From Fusicatenibacter sp. (GTDB taxonomy: Bacteria > Bacillota > Clostridia > Lachnospirales > Lachnospiraceae): a stretch of 59,604 bases of DNA. Each line of letters starts with the position of its first letter. Positions within the stretch are counted from its first letter, which is position 1. The translations under genes and the position numbers were made by a program. The stretch lies in assembly GCA_017887445.1 (NCBI GenBank), contig JAGHIA010000181.1:1-59604 (forward strand), in the 5' to 3' direction. Under the pieces are notes generated by a model that saw only the letters and a list, made by a program, of their open reading frames with translations, did not search any database and had not been told where the DNA came from. Shown piece after piece: positions 41,284 through 50,018 of the stretch.

Positions 41284-42462
41284 CTAGTGATGGAACAGCC
41301 GGATCCCCGTAAAGGCCATGGCCATATTGTATTTGTTGCAGCACTCGATCACCGCGTCGTCGCGCACGGAACCGCCCGGCTCCGCCACATACTGAACGCC
41401 GCTCTTTTTGGCGCGCTCAATATTGTCGCTGAACGGGAAGAACGCGTCGGAGCCAAGGCTCACACCGCTCATCTGATCCAGCCATGCACGCTTCTCCTCT
41501 CTGGTAAACACTTCCGGTTTTACCTTGAAGATCTTTTCCCATGCGCCGTCCGCCAGAACGTCCATGTATTCCTCGCCGATATACACGTCGATGGCGTTGT
41601 CTCTGTCTGCACGGCGGATGCCGTCCACAAACTGCAGTTCAAGAACCTTCGGGCACTGACGCAGGAACCAGTTGTCCGCTTTCTGGCCCGCCAGTCTGGT
41701 ACAGTGTACACGGGACTGCTGTCCGGCGCCTACGCCGATGGCCTGTCCGTCTTTTACAAAGCAGACAGAATTGGACTGGGTATATTTCAGCGTGATCAGC
41801 GCGATCTTCAGATCTCTCAGCGCCTCTGGCGGAAGCTCCTTGTTCTCCGTCACCACATTTGCCAGCAGTTCATCGTTGATCGGGAGTTCCTGGCGTCCCT
41901 GCTCAAAGGTTACGCCGAACACTTCCTTATGCTCCAGGGGAGCCGGCACATAGTTCTCATCGATCTGGATCACGCAGTAGTTGCCGTTCTTTTTCGCCTT
42001 CAGGATCTCCAGCGCCTCGTCGGTAAATCCCGGAGCAATCACGCCGTCGGATACCTCGCGCTTGATCAGAGACGCGGTGTCCACGTCGCACACATCAGAC
42101 AGAGCGATAAAATCACCGAAGGAAGACATACGGTCAGCGCCGCGGGCACGGGCATACGCGCAGGCCAGAGGAGACAGCTCGCCCATATCATCCACCCAGT
42201 AGATTTTTCTCAGCGTATCGGACAGGGGAAGGCCTACCGCAGCGCCTGCCGGGGAAACGTGTTTGAAGGAGGTAGCCGCCGGAAGGCCCGTCTCCTTTTT
42301 CAGCTCGCGGACCAGCTGCCAGCCGTTGAAGGCGTCCAGGAAATTGATATAACCCGGGCGTCCGCTCAGCACCTGGATCGGCAGCTCTCCGCCGTTTGCC
42401 AGATAGATTCTGGAAGGCTTCTGGTTGGGGTTGCATCCATATTTTAACTGTAACTCTTTCAT
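41284..42462 (-). CDS. purH: AICAR formyltransferase (stand-alone PurH domain)
   Basis: The 392-residue protein is the transformylase half of PurH only; the MGS-like IMP cyclohydrolase half is absent. It shows ATSFKHVSPAGAA with the catalytic Lys-His pair, LKYTQSNSVCFVKDGQAIG, GAGQQSRVHCTRLAG, DAFFPFSDNIERA and VAEPGGSVRDD. It adds a formyl group to AICAR to give FAICAR. It follows the separate cyclohydrolase gene by 14 bases, and both lie under one ZTP riboswitch. Length is typical for the stand-alone form in Clostridia. Confidence 0.95.
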   Translation of the reverse strand: MKELQLKYGCNPNQKPSRIYLANGGELPIQVLSGRPGYINFLDAFNGWQLVRELKKETGLPAATSFKHVSPAGAAVGLPLSDTLRKIYWVDDMGELSPLACAYARARGADRMSSFGDFIALSDVCDVDTASLIKREVSDGVIAPGFTDEALEILKAKKNGNYCVIQIDENYVPAPLEHKEVFGVTFEQGRQELPINDELLANVVTENKELPPEALRDLKIALITLKYTQSNSVCFVKDGQAIGVGAGQQSRVHCTRLAGQKADNWFLRQCPKVLELQFVDGIRRADRDNAIDVYIGEEYMDVLADGAWEKIFKVKPEVFTREEKRAWLDQMSGVSLGSDAFFPFSDNIERAKKSGVQYVAEPGGSVRDDAVIECCNKYNMAMAFTGIRLFHH

Positions 42463-42476
42463 CGGTCAGTTCCTCC

Positions 42477-43193
42477 TTATTTCTGATTTTTATTCACAAT
42501 CCTGGTTTCATAGTTTCCTGTGGCAATGTCGATGTAGCGCACAAACAGAGAAACCTTGTTGTCTTCGTTCAGGCTGCTCCAGAGAAGCCCGGTGAACGCT
42601 TCGATATCGTCAGGAATGGCCACCAGCTTCGGCTCGCCTTCAAAGCTGGGCAACGGGTTTCCATCGTGCATATATGTGTGGATAAAATGTCCCTCTCCGG
42701 CCGCGCAGGTTCCGAAATCATAGGTAAAACGGCTGCACTGCTCCGGATTTCCGTTGTTGCTTTTCAGGATCGACAGGGCGCAGCAATACTGGCCGTTTTC
42801 CACCTTCATCACGCCGGAAATACGCGGGGTATAGTTGGGCGCGTCCGGCTCAAACTCACGGCTGCGCAGAGATTCCTCAAAGGTAAGACCCTCTTTCAGT
42901 CCGTCATAGATCGTATCTGTCTGGTCGCCGTTGGTGACGATGGTCTGGCTGCCCAGCACCCGCACCGGAGCGTAGATGATCAGGCTCGGGTCCTGAAGCT
43001 TCGACGGGTCGAACGCCTGGGTGCGGATCCCTTCGCCGTCCTCCACAAAAATACGGTTGCGGCTGTTCTCGCTGCGTCCCATGATAAAATATCCTGCGAC
43101 CGCCTTCGTTCCGTCCGCAGATCTCCCGATGACAATTCCTCTCCCGGGATAAGAATTGCTTTTCAGTTCCTGTTCCAGTGATACCATTTCCAT
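42477..43193 (-). CDS. IMP cyclohydrolase, PurO-like
   Basis: The 238-residue protein matches the archaeal-type IMP cyclohydrolase family (PurO): NSYPGRGIVIGRSADGTKAV, GYFIMGRSENSRNR, YAPVRVLGSQTIVTNGDQTD, and APNYTPRISGVM. It closes the ring of FAICAR to IMP, the last step of de novo purine synthesis. The start MEMVSLEQELKS has AAAGGAG eight bases upstream. Gene order with the stand-alone AICAR formyltransferase supports the call strongly; the ordinary bacterial fused PurH is thereby replaced by two proteins. Confidence 0.93.
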   Translation of the reverse strand: MEMVSLEQELKSNSYPGRGIVIGRSADGTKAVAGYFIMGRSENSRNRIFVEDGEGIRTQAFDPSKLQDPSLIIYAPVRVLGSQTIVTNGDQTDTIYDGLKEGLTFEESLRSREFEPDAPNYTPRISGVMKVENGQYCCALSILKSNNGNPEQCSRFTYDFGTCAAGEGHFIHTYMHDGNPLPSFEGEPKLVAIPDDIEAFTGLLWSSLNEDNKVSLFVRYIDIATGNYETRIVNKNQK

Positions 43194-43245
43194 GTTCTTT
43201 TCTCCTTTGCTCTGTTTTCCTGCCCGTCCCGCGGCCAAAATCGTC

Positions 43246-43353
43246 ACAGAAAAAGCCGACAGTCCGGACAGCTTGAAGGTGCCCAGACGGTCGGCTTACG
43301 TTGCATTATACTTCCCGTGGTCAATTCCACTTCAATCCGTCAGTCGTATAACT
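43246..43353 (-). promoter_or_regulatory. ZTP riboswitch with terminator
   Basis: Read on the minus strand, the leader has the ZTP/pfl consensus: GTTATACGACTGACGG, then GTGGAATTGACCACGGGAAG, then the 3' half with GCCGACCGTCTGGGCACC. The last part overlaps a terminator made by AAGCCGACCGTC and GACTGTCGGCTT followed by TTTTTC. When ZTP or ZMP binds, the CCGTCTGGGC segment is held in a pseudoknot and the terminator cannot form. ZTP signals lack of 10-formyl-folate, so the switch turns on the FAICAR/IMP steps when AICAR builds up. It starts right at the predicted transcription start. Confidence 0.9.
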
Positions 43354-43360
43354 TATTTAA

Positions 43361-43389
43361 AACATACCATCCTTCGGAAGAAGTGTCAA
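43361..43389 (-). promoter_or_regulatory. promoter of the purO-purH operon
   Basis: TTGACA and TATGTT are spaced by 17 bases; the start falls near 43354, at the first base of the riboswitch. Confidence 0.8.
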
Positions 43390-43419
43390 GGGGGTTATGG
43401 CAAATTTTATCATACCTGG

Positions 43420-43553
43420 GGAACTATTCAGCCAGCTGAATAGTTCCGGCATCCGGCCATGGAAAATCGCTTCGCGATGGGCCGGATGCCCGCAGGCGCT
43501 ACGCTTTCATACGGTCTGCGCAGTAAATGCGCATACCTGGCCAAACGGTTATC
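43420..43553 (-). repeat. family 3 repeat, full-length copy
   Basis: The unit shows the same hairpins as at 13941 with matched changes: GGTCTGCGCA/TGCGCATACC in place of GGTCTGTGCA/TGCACAGACC, and GAACTATTCAGCC/GGCTGAATAGTTC with both end bases changed. It touches the metY stop codon. Confidence 0.88.
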
Positions 43554-44835
43554 ATACCTGCACAGCGTCCAGCGCCTGTGCCAGATCCGCGATGATATCG
43601 TCGGCGTTCTCGATTCCTACAGACAGACGGATCAGATCCGGAAGAACGCCGGCCTCGATCAGCTGCTCGTCGTTCAGCTGACGGTGGGTGTGGCTGGCCG
43701 GGTGCAGAACGCAGGAACGGGCATCCGCCACATGGGTCACGATGGAGATCATCTTCAGCGCGTTGGTAAACTGCATGGCTCCGTCACGGCCGCCTTTTGG
43801 TCCAAAGCAGAGCACACCGCAGGTTCCGTTTGGCATATATTTTTCCGCCAGGGCATGATATTTGTCGTCTTTCAATCCTGCGTATTCCACCCAGGCTACC
43901 TTGGGATGATTTGCGAGAAATTCCGCCGCCTTCTGAGCGTTCTGGCAGTGGCGCTCCACACGCAGATGCAGGGTCTCCAGACCGATATTGGTCAGGAACG
44001 CGTTCTGCGGCGACTGGCAGGCGCCCATATCGCGCATCAGCTGGGCAGTCGCTTTGGTGATGTACGCTTTCTTTCCGAATTTCTTTGTGTACACAATGCC
44101 GTGGTAGGACTCGTCCGGCGTTGTCAGTCCGGGATATTTGTCCGCATGGGCCTCCCAGTCAAAATTTCCGGAGTCAACGATGGCTCCGCCCACTGCCATT
44201 GCGTGGCCGTCCATATATTTGGTAGTGGAGTGGGTGATGATATCCACACCGTAACGGAACGGCTGGCAGTTGATCGGAGTGGCAAAGGTATTGTCACAGA
44301 TCATGGGAACTCCGTGGGCATGGGCAAGGGTTACGAATTTCTCGATATCCAGGATCACGCCCGCCGGATTAGAGATGGTCTCAGCGAAAACCGCTCTTGT
44401 GTTCGGCCGGAAATATTTTTCCAGCTCCTCCGCCGGAAGATCCTGGTCCACCAGGGAAGTCTCGATGCCGAACCGCTTCAGGGTCACGCTCAGCAGATTG
44501 GAGGTACCGCCGTACACCTTTGCCGCGCAGATCACATGGGAACCGGCCTCACAGATGTTTGTCACCGCCAGCAGCGTCGCCGCCTGACCGGAAGACGTAA
44601 GCATCGCGGCCGCTCCTCCCTCAAGATCGCAGATCTTCTGGGCCACCAGGTCGCAGGTGGGGTTCTGGAGTCTGGAGTAGAAATATCCCTCCGCTTCCAG
44701 ATCAAACAGTTTGCCCATCTCCTCGCTGGTCTCATATTTGAACGTCGTGCTCTGATAAATCGGAAGCACCCGCGCTTCCCCGTTTTTCGGCTGCCATCCG
44801 CCCTGGACGCAGATTGATTCTTTGTTCAATGTCAT
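43552..44835 (-). CDS. metY: O-acetylhomoserine sulfhydrylase
   Basis: The 427-residue PLP enzyme of the Cys/Met gamma family makes homocysteine from O-acetylhomoserine and sulfide. It has ESICVQGGWQP, the PYxSTTF-like IYQSTTFKYE, the PLP-Lys motif THSTTKYMDGH, and the C-terminal HPASHTHRQLNDEQL and RLSVGIENADDI typical of MetY rather than MetB. No SAM riboswitch or T-box is seen in the leader; a strong promoter lies 38 bases before the ATG. It is monocistronic and ends directly at a family 3 repeat. Confidence 0.94.
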   Translation of the reverse strand: MTLNKESICVQGGWQPKNGEARVLPIYQSTTFKYETSEEMGKLFDLEAEGYFYSRLQNPTCDLVAQKICDLEGGAAAMLTSSGQAATLLAVTNICEAGSHVICAAKVYGGTSNLLSVTLKRFGIETSLVDQDLPAEELEKYFRPNTRAVFAETISNPAGVILDIEKFVTLAHAHGVPMICDNTFATPINCQPFRYGVDIITHSTTKYMDGHAMAVGGAIVDSGNFDWEAHADKYPGLTTPDESYHGIVYTKKFGKKAYITKATAQLMRDMGACQSPQNAFLTNIGLETLHLRVERHCQNAQKAAEFLANHPKVAWVEYAGLKDDKYHALAEKYMPNGTCGVLCFGPKGGRDGAMQFTNALKMISIVTHVADARSCVLHPASHTHRQLNDEQLIEAGVLPDLIRLSVGIENADDIIADLAQALDAVQV

Positions 44836-44872
44836 TTGTCTGTCCTCTCCTAAATCATCTTTTGATACACAG

Positions 44873-44901
44873 ATTATAGCTCTTTCTTATTTATAAGGCA
44901 A
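44873..44901 (-). promoter_or_regulatory. promoter of metY
   Basis: TTGCCT and TATAAT are spaced by 17 bases on the minus strand, giving a short untranslated leader before metY. Confidence 0.75.
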
Positions 44902-44930
44902 TAGAAAATTGCAGGACCAAGTTTCACTTC

Positions 44931-44958
44931 GTAACAATTCAGCCAGTTGAACTGTTAC
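44931..44958. repeat. family 3 end hairpin, solo copy
   Basis: GTAACAATTCAGCC and GTTGAACTGTTAC form the terminal hairpin of family 3 without the rest of the unit. It lies between the divergent metY and GGDEF genes. Confidence 0.75.
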
Positions 44959-45064
44959 CTCACTTCTTGTAAGTTGCGGATTTTCATGCTATGATAAATT
45001 ATCGGCAATATTTACAAAACGGCGCCTTGTCTGGGCGTCCTGAAATTTTTACGGGAGGTGCACG

Positions 45065-46054
45065 ATGGCTTCATCAACATCCACAACATCAAATCCGTCC
45101 AACAACAGTTCCGCCGACTCTGACCGCCTTCGGGAACTGGCGGAGCATGACTGGCTGACCGGTCTTTACAACCGCCGCGCGGTGGAGGAGGCCTTTACAC
45201 GTCTGGCCAAAGAGAAGGCCCAGGGGATTGTTCTTCTGCTGTCCATCCAGAACCTGGGACAGCTGAACAACCGCTTCGGACATCTGACCGGCGACCAGAT
45301 CTTAAAAGAAACCGCCCGCATTCTCGGCTTTATGTTCTCTCGCAGGGACCTGATCGGCCGTCTGGAGGGCGACGAATTTCTGATCTTTTCCCCAGGAGCG
45401 TATTCCGCGGATTTTCTGGAAAGTAAGATCATGCAGCTGAAAAACCGCTTTCGCTCCATTACCCTTCCCAGCGGAATCTCCTGCCGGCTCACGGTCTACG
45501 CTGACGGCGGACTTTTCCGTCCCGGCGACACTTACCGCGCGCTGATGCGCCGCATCGACAACGCCCGCCTGGAGCGGGAGCGCAGCCAGCAGGACCAGGA
45601 TTATCTCAATCCTCCGGGCGTCGTCATCGACCTGAAGCGCATCCAGCAGGAACTCTGCGAACAGGAAATGATTCCAGGCGCTTACTGTCAGGATTACGAA
45701 AGTTTCAAGAGCATATACCGCTTTGTGGAGCGTGGACTGCGCCGCAGCGGCCGCGAAGCTTTCACCATCCTCATCACCCTCACCGACGAGGATGGAACCT
45801 TCATCCCACTGGATGTGCGGGAAGATCAGATGCAGCTGCTTGGCACACTGATTCAGAACAATCTCCGCATCGGGGACGTATACACCCAGTACAGCAGCTG
45901 TCAGTATCTGGTAATGGTCCTGGACGCTTCCGCGGAAAACGCCAACATGATCGGCATGCGTATCCGCCAGGCTTTTCTTGAAGCCACAGAGGTTTCCGAG
46001 CGGTTCTGCCTGCTCCATGCGGTCTATCCTGTAAAAAGCTCGCGTGCAAAGTAA
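45065..46054 (+). CDS. GGDEF-domain protein with second degenerate GGDEF half
   Basis: The 329-residue protein begins with a Ser/Thr/Asn-rich low-complexity stretch, then a diguanylate cyclase fold: HDWLTGLYNRRAVEEAF, LSIQNLGQLNNRFGHLTGDQ and the signature RLEGDEF, where the first Gly of GGDEF is Glu. Residues about 200-325 repeat the fold in a degenerate form (LIQNNLRIGDVYTQYSSCQY in place of the signature). There is no TM or sensor domain. The altered signature leaves cyclase activity uncertain; it may bind nucleotide only. GGGAGGTG precedes the start. Confidence 0.85.
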   Translation: MASSTSTTSNPSNNSSADSDRLRELAEHDWLTGLYNRRAVEEAFTRLAKEKAQGIVLLLSIQNLGQLNNRFGHLTGDQILKETARILGFMFSRRDLIGRLEGDEFLIFSPGAYSADFLESKIMQLKNRFRSITLPSGISCRLTVYADGGLFRPGDTYRALMRRIDNARLERERSQQDQDYLNPPGVVIDLKRIQQELCEQEMIPGAYCQDYESFKSIYRFVERGLRRSGREAFTILITLTDEDGTFIPLDVREDQMQLLGTLIQNNLRIGDVYTQYSSCQYLVMVLDASAENANMIGMRIRQAFLEATEVSERFCLLHAVYPVKSSRAK

Positions 46055-46077
46055 AAACCAATCGCAAACACGCACCA

Positions 46078-46132
46078 GCGCCCATGAGAGCGTTCGGAAC
46101 ACAGGCAATGTTCCAAACGCTTTCATGGGCGC
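46078..46132. terminator. long stem-loop after the GGDEF gene
   Basis: GCGCCCATGAGAGCGTTCGG and the facing GCGCCCATGAAAGCGTTTGG complement form a 23-base stem with two mismatches and a nine-base loop. It lies between the convergent GGDEF and hflX genes. T runs are lacking, so it may end transcription weakly or mark mRNA 3' ends. Confidence 0.55.
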
Positions 46133-46234
46133 CAGTTTATACCAAAAACTTAGTTTCGTTACCAATTTGAGGACATTCTGTAAACGGTTCCGCCGGTCAT
46201 CACTTTGCGAAGTGTTTTCTCTCAGAACCCATCC

Positions 46235-47479
46235 CTACACCTTCCCGTAAATCTCTCTGGGCACATACGCCCGCACGGAAATTCCCTCGTCCAGATACTT
46301 CTCCTCCAGAAGCTCTCCCTGCTTCCGGATCATCTGCAGGATTCCCGCCTGACTGTAAGGGTACACCCGCTCCACATAAATCTGATTTCTGCGCAGAAGC
46401 TGCTCCAGTTTCTGCTTCAGTTCCTCCATTCCCTGGCCGGTTTTGGCCGAGGTGAGCAGGGCATACTCCGCCCTGGGGTCTGTAAACGGCCGCTTGTCCG
46501 TCAGCTTATCCTGTTTGTTGAACACTGTGATGATCGGCTTATCCCCGGCCTTCAGCTGCTCCAGTGTCTCGTAGACCACCTGCATCTGGGCCTCCATCTG
46601 CGGATTGGAGGCATCCACCACATGGATGATAATATCCGCGTAGCACACCTCTTCCAGCGTACTCTTAAACGCCTCGATCAGATGGTGGGGAAGCTTCCGG
46701 ATAAACCCGACGGTGTCGGTGAGCAGAATCTCCTGCTTTCCGGAAAGCCGCAGCACGCGGGTGGTAGTGTCCAGGGTGGAGAACAGCTTGGCGTCCTCCA
46801 GAATCCCCGCGTCCGTCAGATAATTTTCTATGGTACTCTTGCCGCTGGAACTGTATCCGGTCAGGGCGGCGACCTTTTTGTTGGAACGCTTTCTCTGGGC
46901 GCGGACCAGCTCCCGGTGCTTGACCACCTCCGCCAGCTCCCGTTTCAGCTGTCCGATCCGCTCATGGATCCGCCGCCTGTCCACCTCCAGCTTCTTCTCG
47001 CCCGGTCCGCGGGTTCCGATTCCGCCGCCAAGCCGGGACAGGGAACGCCCCAGTCCCTTCAGATGAGCCGCGCGGTAGCGAAGCTGGGCCAGTTCCACCT
47101 GGATCTTTCCCTCGCTGGTCACCGCATGTCTTGCGAAAATATCCAGGATCACCAGCGTCCGGTCCATGATCTTCAGATCCAGCTCCTGCTGCAGATTATT
47201 CAGCTGGGCCGGTGACAGTTCGTCGTCGCAGACGATCCCCGTCGCCTCCAGAGCGTCCGCCATCATGCGCAGTTCCTCCAGCTTTCCCGTTCCCACATAC
47301 GTTCCGGGATGGATCCTTTCTCTTTTCTGGATCACAGAGCCTACGACCTCCCCGCCGGCCGTGCGTACCAATTCGCCAAGCTCGTACAGGGAATCCTCCG
47401 TGTCGTCGCCCGCCTGCTCCTGTACGCCTACCAGGATCAGCCGCTCCGCTTCCTCTTTCAATTCAAATGGTTCTGTCAT
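46235..47479 (-). CDS. hflX: ribosome-associated GTPase HflX
   Basis: The 414-residue GTPase splits or rescues stalled 70S ribosomes. It has the N-terminal HflX domain (GTYVGTGKLEELR, ELSPAQLNNLQ), the linker GGIGTRGPGEKKLEVDRR, and a G domain with G1 GYSSSGKST (GYTNAGKST is usual), G3 LTDTVGFIRKLPHHL and G4 NKQD. The C-terminal tail is typical. It stands alone, with a full family 3 unit upstream of its start. Confidence 0.94.
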   Translation of the reverse strand: MTEPFELKEEAERLILVGVQEQAGDDTEDSLYELGELVRTAGGEVVGSVIQKRERIHPGTYVGTGKLEELRMMADALEATGIVCDDELSPAQLNNLQQELDLKIMDRTLVILDIFARHAVTSEGKIQVELAQLRYRAAHLKGLGRSLSRLGGGIGTRGPGEKKLEVDRRRIHERIGQLKRELAEVVKHRELVRAQRKRSNKKVAALTGYSSSGKSTIENYLTDAGILEDAKLFSTLDTTTRVLRLSGKQEILLTDTVGFIRKLPHHLIEAFKSTLEEVCYADIIIHVVDASNPQMEAQMQVVYETLEQLKAGDKPIITVFNKQDKLTDKRPFTDPRAEYALLTSAKTGQGMEELKQKLEQLLRRNQIYVERVYPYSQAGILQMIRKQGELLEEKYLDEGISVRAYVPREIYGKV

Positions 47480-47505
47480 ACTTCTCCTTAATTATGGAAT
47501 CTCTG

Positions 47506-47640
47506 CGTAACGATTCAGCCAGGTCTGTGCATTTACTGCACAGACCGTATGAAAACGTAGTGCCTGTGGGCATCCGGCCCATCGCCAAGCGATTTTCAAT
47601 GGCCGGATGCCATACCGATTCCGCTGGCTGAACAGTTGCA
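47506..47640 (+). repeat. family 3 repeat, full-length copy (reverse orientation)
   Basis: The unit runs opposite to the other three full copies: CGTAACGATTCAGCC, GGTCTGTGCA/TGCACAGACC, GGCATCCGGCC/GGCCGGATGCC around a hairpin with CGCCAAGCG, and a final GGCTGAACAGTTG. It ends four bases from the stop codon of the TPR lipoprotein gene. Confidence 0.88.
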
Positions 47641-47643
47641 TCT

Positions 47644-48675
47644 CTACCTGCTCTGCAGAAACAGATTTTCCCGGAGCGCCGCATCATTGTCGGGAAACTC
47701 CTCGAGAAACGCTGCCATCAGCGTTTTCGCCTGGGCGAAATCCAGCTTTTTCTCATAAGCGACGATCTGATTATACAGCAGATTTTCCCGGTCCTGCCCG
47801 CTGGCAGAGGCCAGACCGCTGTTGATATGCTCCAGCGCAGAGTCATAATTGCCCTCCGCCAGGTCGCACAGTGCCAGGCCGTTTCTCGCCGCCGCCTGTT
47901 CTTCCCCGCCCAGCGCCTGTTCAAACACCTGCCGGGCGCTCTGGGTGTCATTTTGCTTCAGATAAATATTTCCAAGCATGGACAACGCCTGGGCGCTGCC
48001 TTCCTCTCTGGCTTTTTCCAGGGCCGTTCTTGCCTGGTCTGTGTCTTCCAGATAATAGTATACGCAGCCAAGGGCATAATAATCCTCCGCGTCCTTGGGC
48101 GTAATGCCGGCAGCTTTTTCCAGAAAACCGTCGCCATCCGCCTTCATGCTGCTGTCCTGGTACATCTGATAGATATTCAGGCACATCTCATAGCTTTTGT
48201 CTTTGTCTGAGGCTTTCTCAAAGTCCGCTTTCGCCTGGTCGTACTCCTTCCGTTCCAGATACAGACAGCCTCTGGAAAAATACACGTCCCCGTCGGAAAA
48301 CGTTTTCTCCATCTGGTCGTATACCTCCAGGGCCTGGTCTGTATTTCCCGACAGGCGCAGGGCCTCGGCCTGATAAAACATCACATCCTTCTGGAACGCT
48401 TCATGCTTGTGCTCCATGGCGTCCAGACTGTCCTGAAACGCCTGGGCAGCCTTGTCGTACTCCCCACTCTCCAGATAAGCGATTCCCACGGCCCGGCAAC
48501 TCTCCGCCAGACGCTCCCTGGCCTCAATGGCTCCCTGGAACATTCCGATCGCCGTCACATAATCCTGCTGCTCCATGGCCTCCATGCCTCTGTCATACAG
48601 CTGGGACTGTTCTTTCCCGCAGCCTGCCAGCGTGGCCGCCAGCAGGCATGTCGTCAACAGCAGTGCTTTTTTCAT
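47644..48675 (-). CDS. TPR-repeat lipoprotein
   Basis: The 343-residue protein has a signal peptide ending in the lipobox TLAGC (near residue 19) and then about nine tetratricopeptide units (AIGMFQGAIEARERLAESC, then AYLESGEYDKAAQAFQDSL are typical), so it is a membrane-anchored scaffold for protein contacts outside the cell. Start MKKALLLTTCL overlaps the glmM stop as ATGA, indicating translational coupling. The link to glmM suggests a role near cell wall synthesis, but no specific function is known to me. Confidence 0.85.
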   Translation of the reverse strand: MKKALLLTTCLLAATLAGCGKEQSQLYDRGMEAMEQQDYVTAIGMFQGAIEARERLAESCRAVGIAYLESGEYDKAAQAFQDSLDAMEHKHEAFQKDVMFYQAEALRLSGNTDQALEVYDQMEKTFSDGDVYFSRGCLYLERKEYDQAKADFEKASDKDKSYEMCLNIYQMYQDSSMKADGDGFLEKAAGITPKDAEDYYALGCVYYYLEDTDQARTALEKAREEGSAQALSMLGNIYLKQNDTQSARQVFEQALGGEEQAAARNGLALCDLAEGNYDSALEHINSGLASASGQDRENLLYNQIVAYEKKLDFAQAKTLMAAFLEEFPDNDAALRENLFLQSR

Positions 48676-50018
48676 CCTACCACTAATCCTTCTGCGTTCA
48701 TGACTTCTATGACATCGTTCACGTGCTTCTCGCAAAGTTCATCTGTGGAAGCCTCCACCATCACGCGGATCACCGGCTCCGTGCCGCTCTCCCGCACAAG
48801 GATCCTTCCGTCGTCGCCAAGCGCTTCCTCCACCTTTCGGATGGCTTCCTTCACCGCCGCGTTCTCCCGGGCAGCCGTCTTATCTTCCACACGCACATTT
48901 TTCAGAAGCTGAGGATAAATGGTCACCTCGGAAGCCAGCACACTGAGCGGCTGCTTCTTTTCCATCAGCACCTCCATCACCATCAGGGAAGTAAGGATCC
49001 CGTCTCCGGTGGTGGCGTGCTTGCTGAAGATGATATGGCCGGACTGCTCTCCACCCAGGGAATAGCCGTTGGCCATCATATTCTCGCAGACATACTTGTC
49101 GCCCACCGCCGTCTTCTCATAGCGGATACCCGCACGGTCGCAGGCCTTGTAAAGTCCCAGGTTGGACATCACTGTGGTCACAATGGTGTCCTGATTGAGC
49201 CTGCCTTCCTCCTTCAGATATTTTCCGCATACATACATGATCAGGTCGCCGTCCACCACATTTCCGTTTTCGTCCACAGCAATGCAGCGGTCTGCGTCGC
49301 CGTCGTAGGCAAATCCCACATCCAGCTGGTTCTCACGGACAAATTTCTGCAGTTCACCGATATGGGTAGAACCGCAGTTGGTGTTGATATTGGTGCCGTC
49401 CGGCTCGTTGTGGATCACATAGGTCTTGGCGCCCACCGCGTCGAAAACGCTCTTGGCAATGGCGGAGGCGCTTCCGTTGGAGCAGTCCAGGCCCACACGT
49501 TTTCCCTTAAAGGAACGGGTAGGAAGTGAGATCAGGTGGCCGATATAACGGTTGCGGCCGGCGGAAAAATCAACGGTACGGCCGATGTTTTCTCTGACCG
49601 CAAACGGAATTTCAGGTGTTCCCTCGTCGATATACGTCTCAATCTGCTCCTCCACCGCCGCTTCCATCTTCTGGCCCGCGCCGTTGATGATCTTGATTCC
49701 GTTGTCATAGAACGGATTATGGCTGGCGGAGATCATGATCCCACAGTCGAAATTCTCCGTGCGCACCACATAGGAAACGCTGGGAGTCGTCGTCACATGG
49801 AGCAGATACACGTCCGCGCCGGAGGCCGTCAGTCCCGCAACCAGCGAATACTCAAACATATAGCTGGAACGGCGCGTATCCTTTCCGATCACGATCTGCG
49901 CCCGGTGGTCCTTGCCGAAATACCAGCCGAGAAATCTTCCCACCTTGTACGCGTGCTCCACCGTCAGATCAATATTTGCTTCCCCTCGAAATCCGTCTGT
50001 ACCAAAATACTTTCCCAT
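48672..50018 (-). CDS. glmM: phosphoglucosamine mutase
   Basis: The 448-residue enzyme converts glucosamine-6-P to glucosamine-1-P for UDP-GlcNAc and wall synthesis. It has the start GKYFGTDGFRGEAN, the phosphoserine loop GIMISASHNPFYDNG, the metal loop YDGDADRCIAVDE, the sugar loop GGEQSGHIIF and the phosphate site RESGTEPVIRVM. The start at 50018 has AAAGGAG five bases upstream. The frame is open for 21 more codons upstream through a repeated leader also found before the DUF1385 gene; I treat these as leader, not protein. Confidence 0.95.
   Translation of the reverse strand: MGKYFGTDGFRGEANIDLTVEHAYKVGRFLGWYFGKDHRAQIVIGKDTRRSSYMFEYSLVAGLTASGADVYLLHVTTTPSVSYVVRTENFDCGIMISASHNPFYDNGIKIINGAGQKMEAAVEEQIETYIDEGTPEIPFAVRENIGRTVDFSAGRNRYIGHLISLPTRSFKGKRVGLDCSNGSASAIAKSVFDAVGAKTYVIHNEPDGTNINTNCGSTHIGELQKFVRENQLDVGFAYDGDADRCIAVDENGNVVDGDLIMYVCGKYLKEEGRLNQDTIVTTVMSNLGLYKACDRAGIRYEKTAVGDKYVCENMMANGYSLGGEQSGHIIFSKHATTGDGILTSLMVMEVLMEKKQPLSVLASEVTIYPQLLKNVRVEDKTAARENAAVKEAIRKVEEALGDDGRILVRESGTEPVIRVMVEASTDELCEKHVNDVIEVMNAEGLVVG

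Noticed and set aside
44836-44872. A SAM riboswitch before metY
   Set aside because: Only 37 bases lie between the promoter and the gene, far too short, with none of the conserved core.
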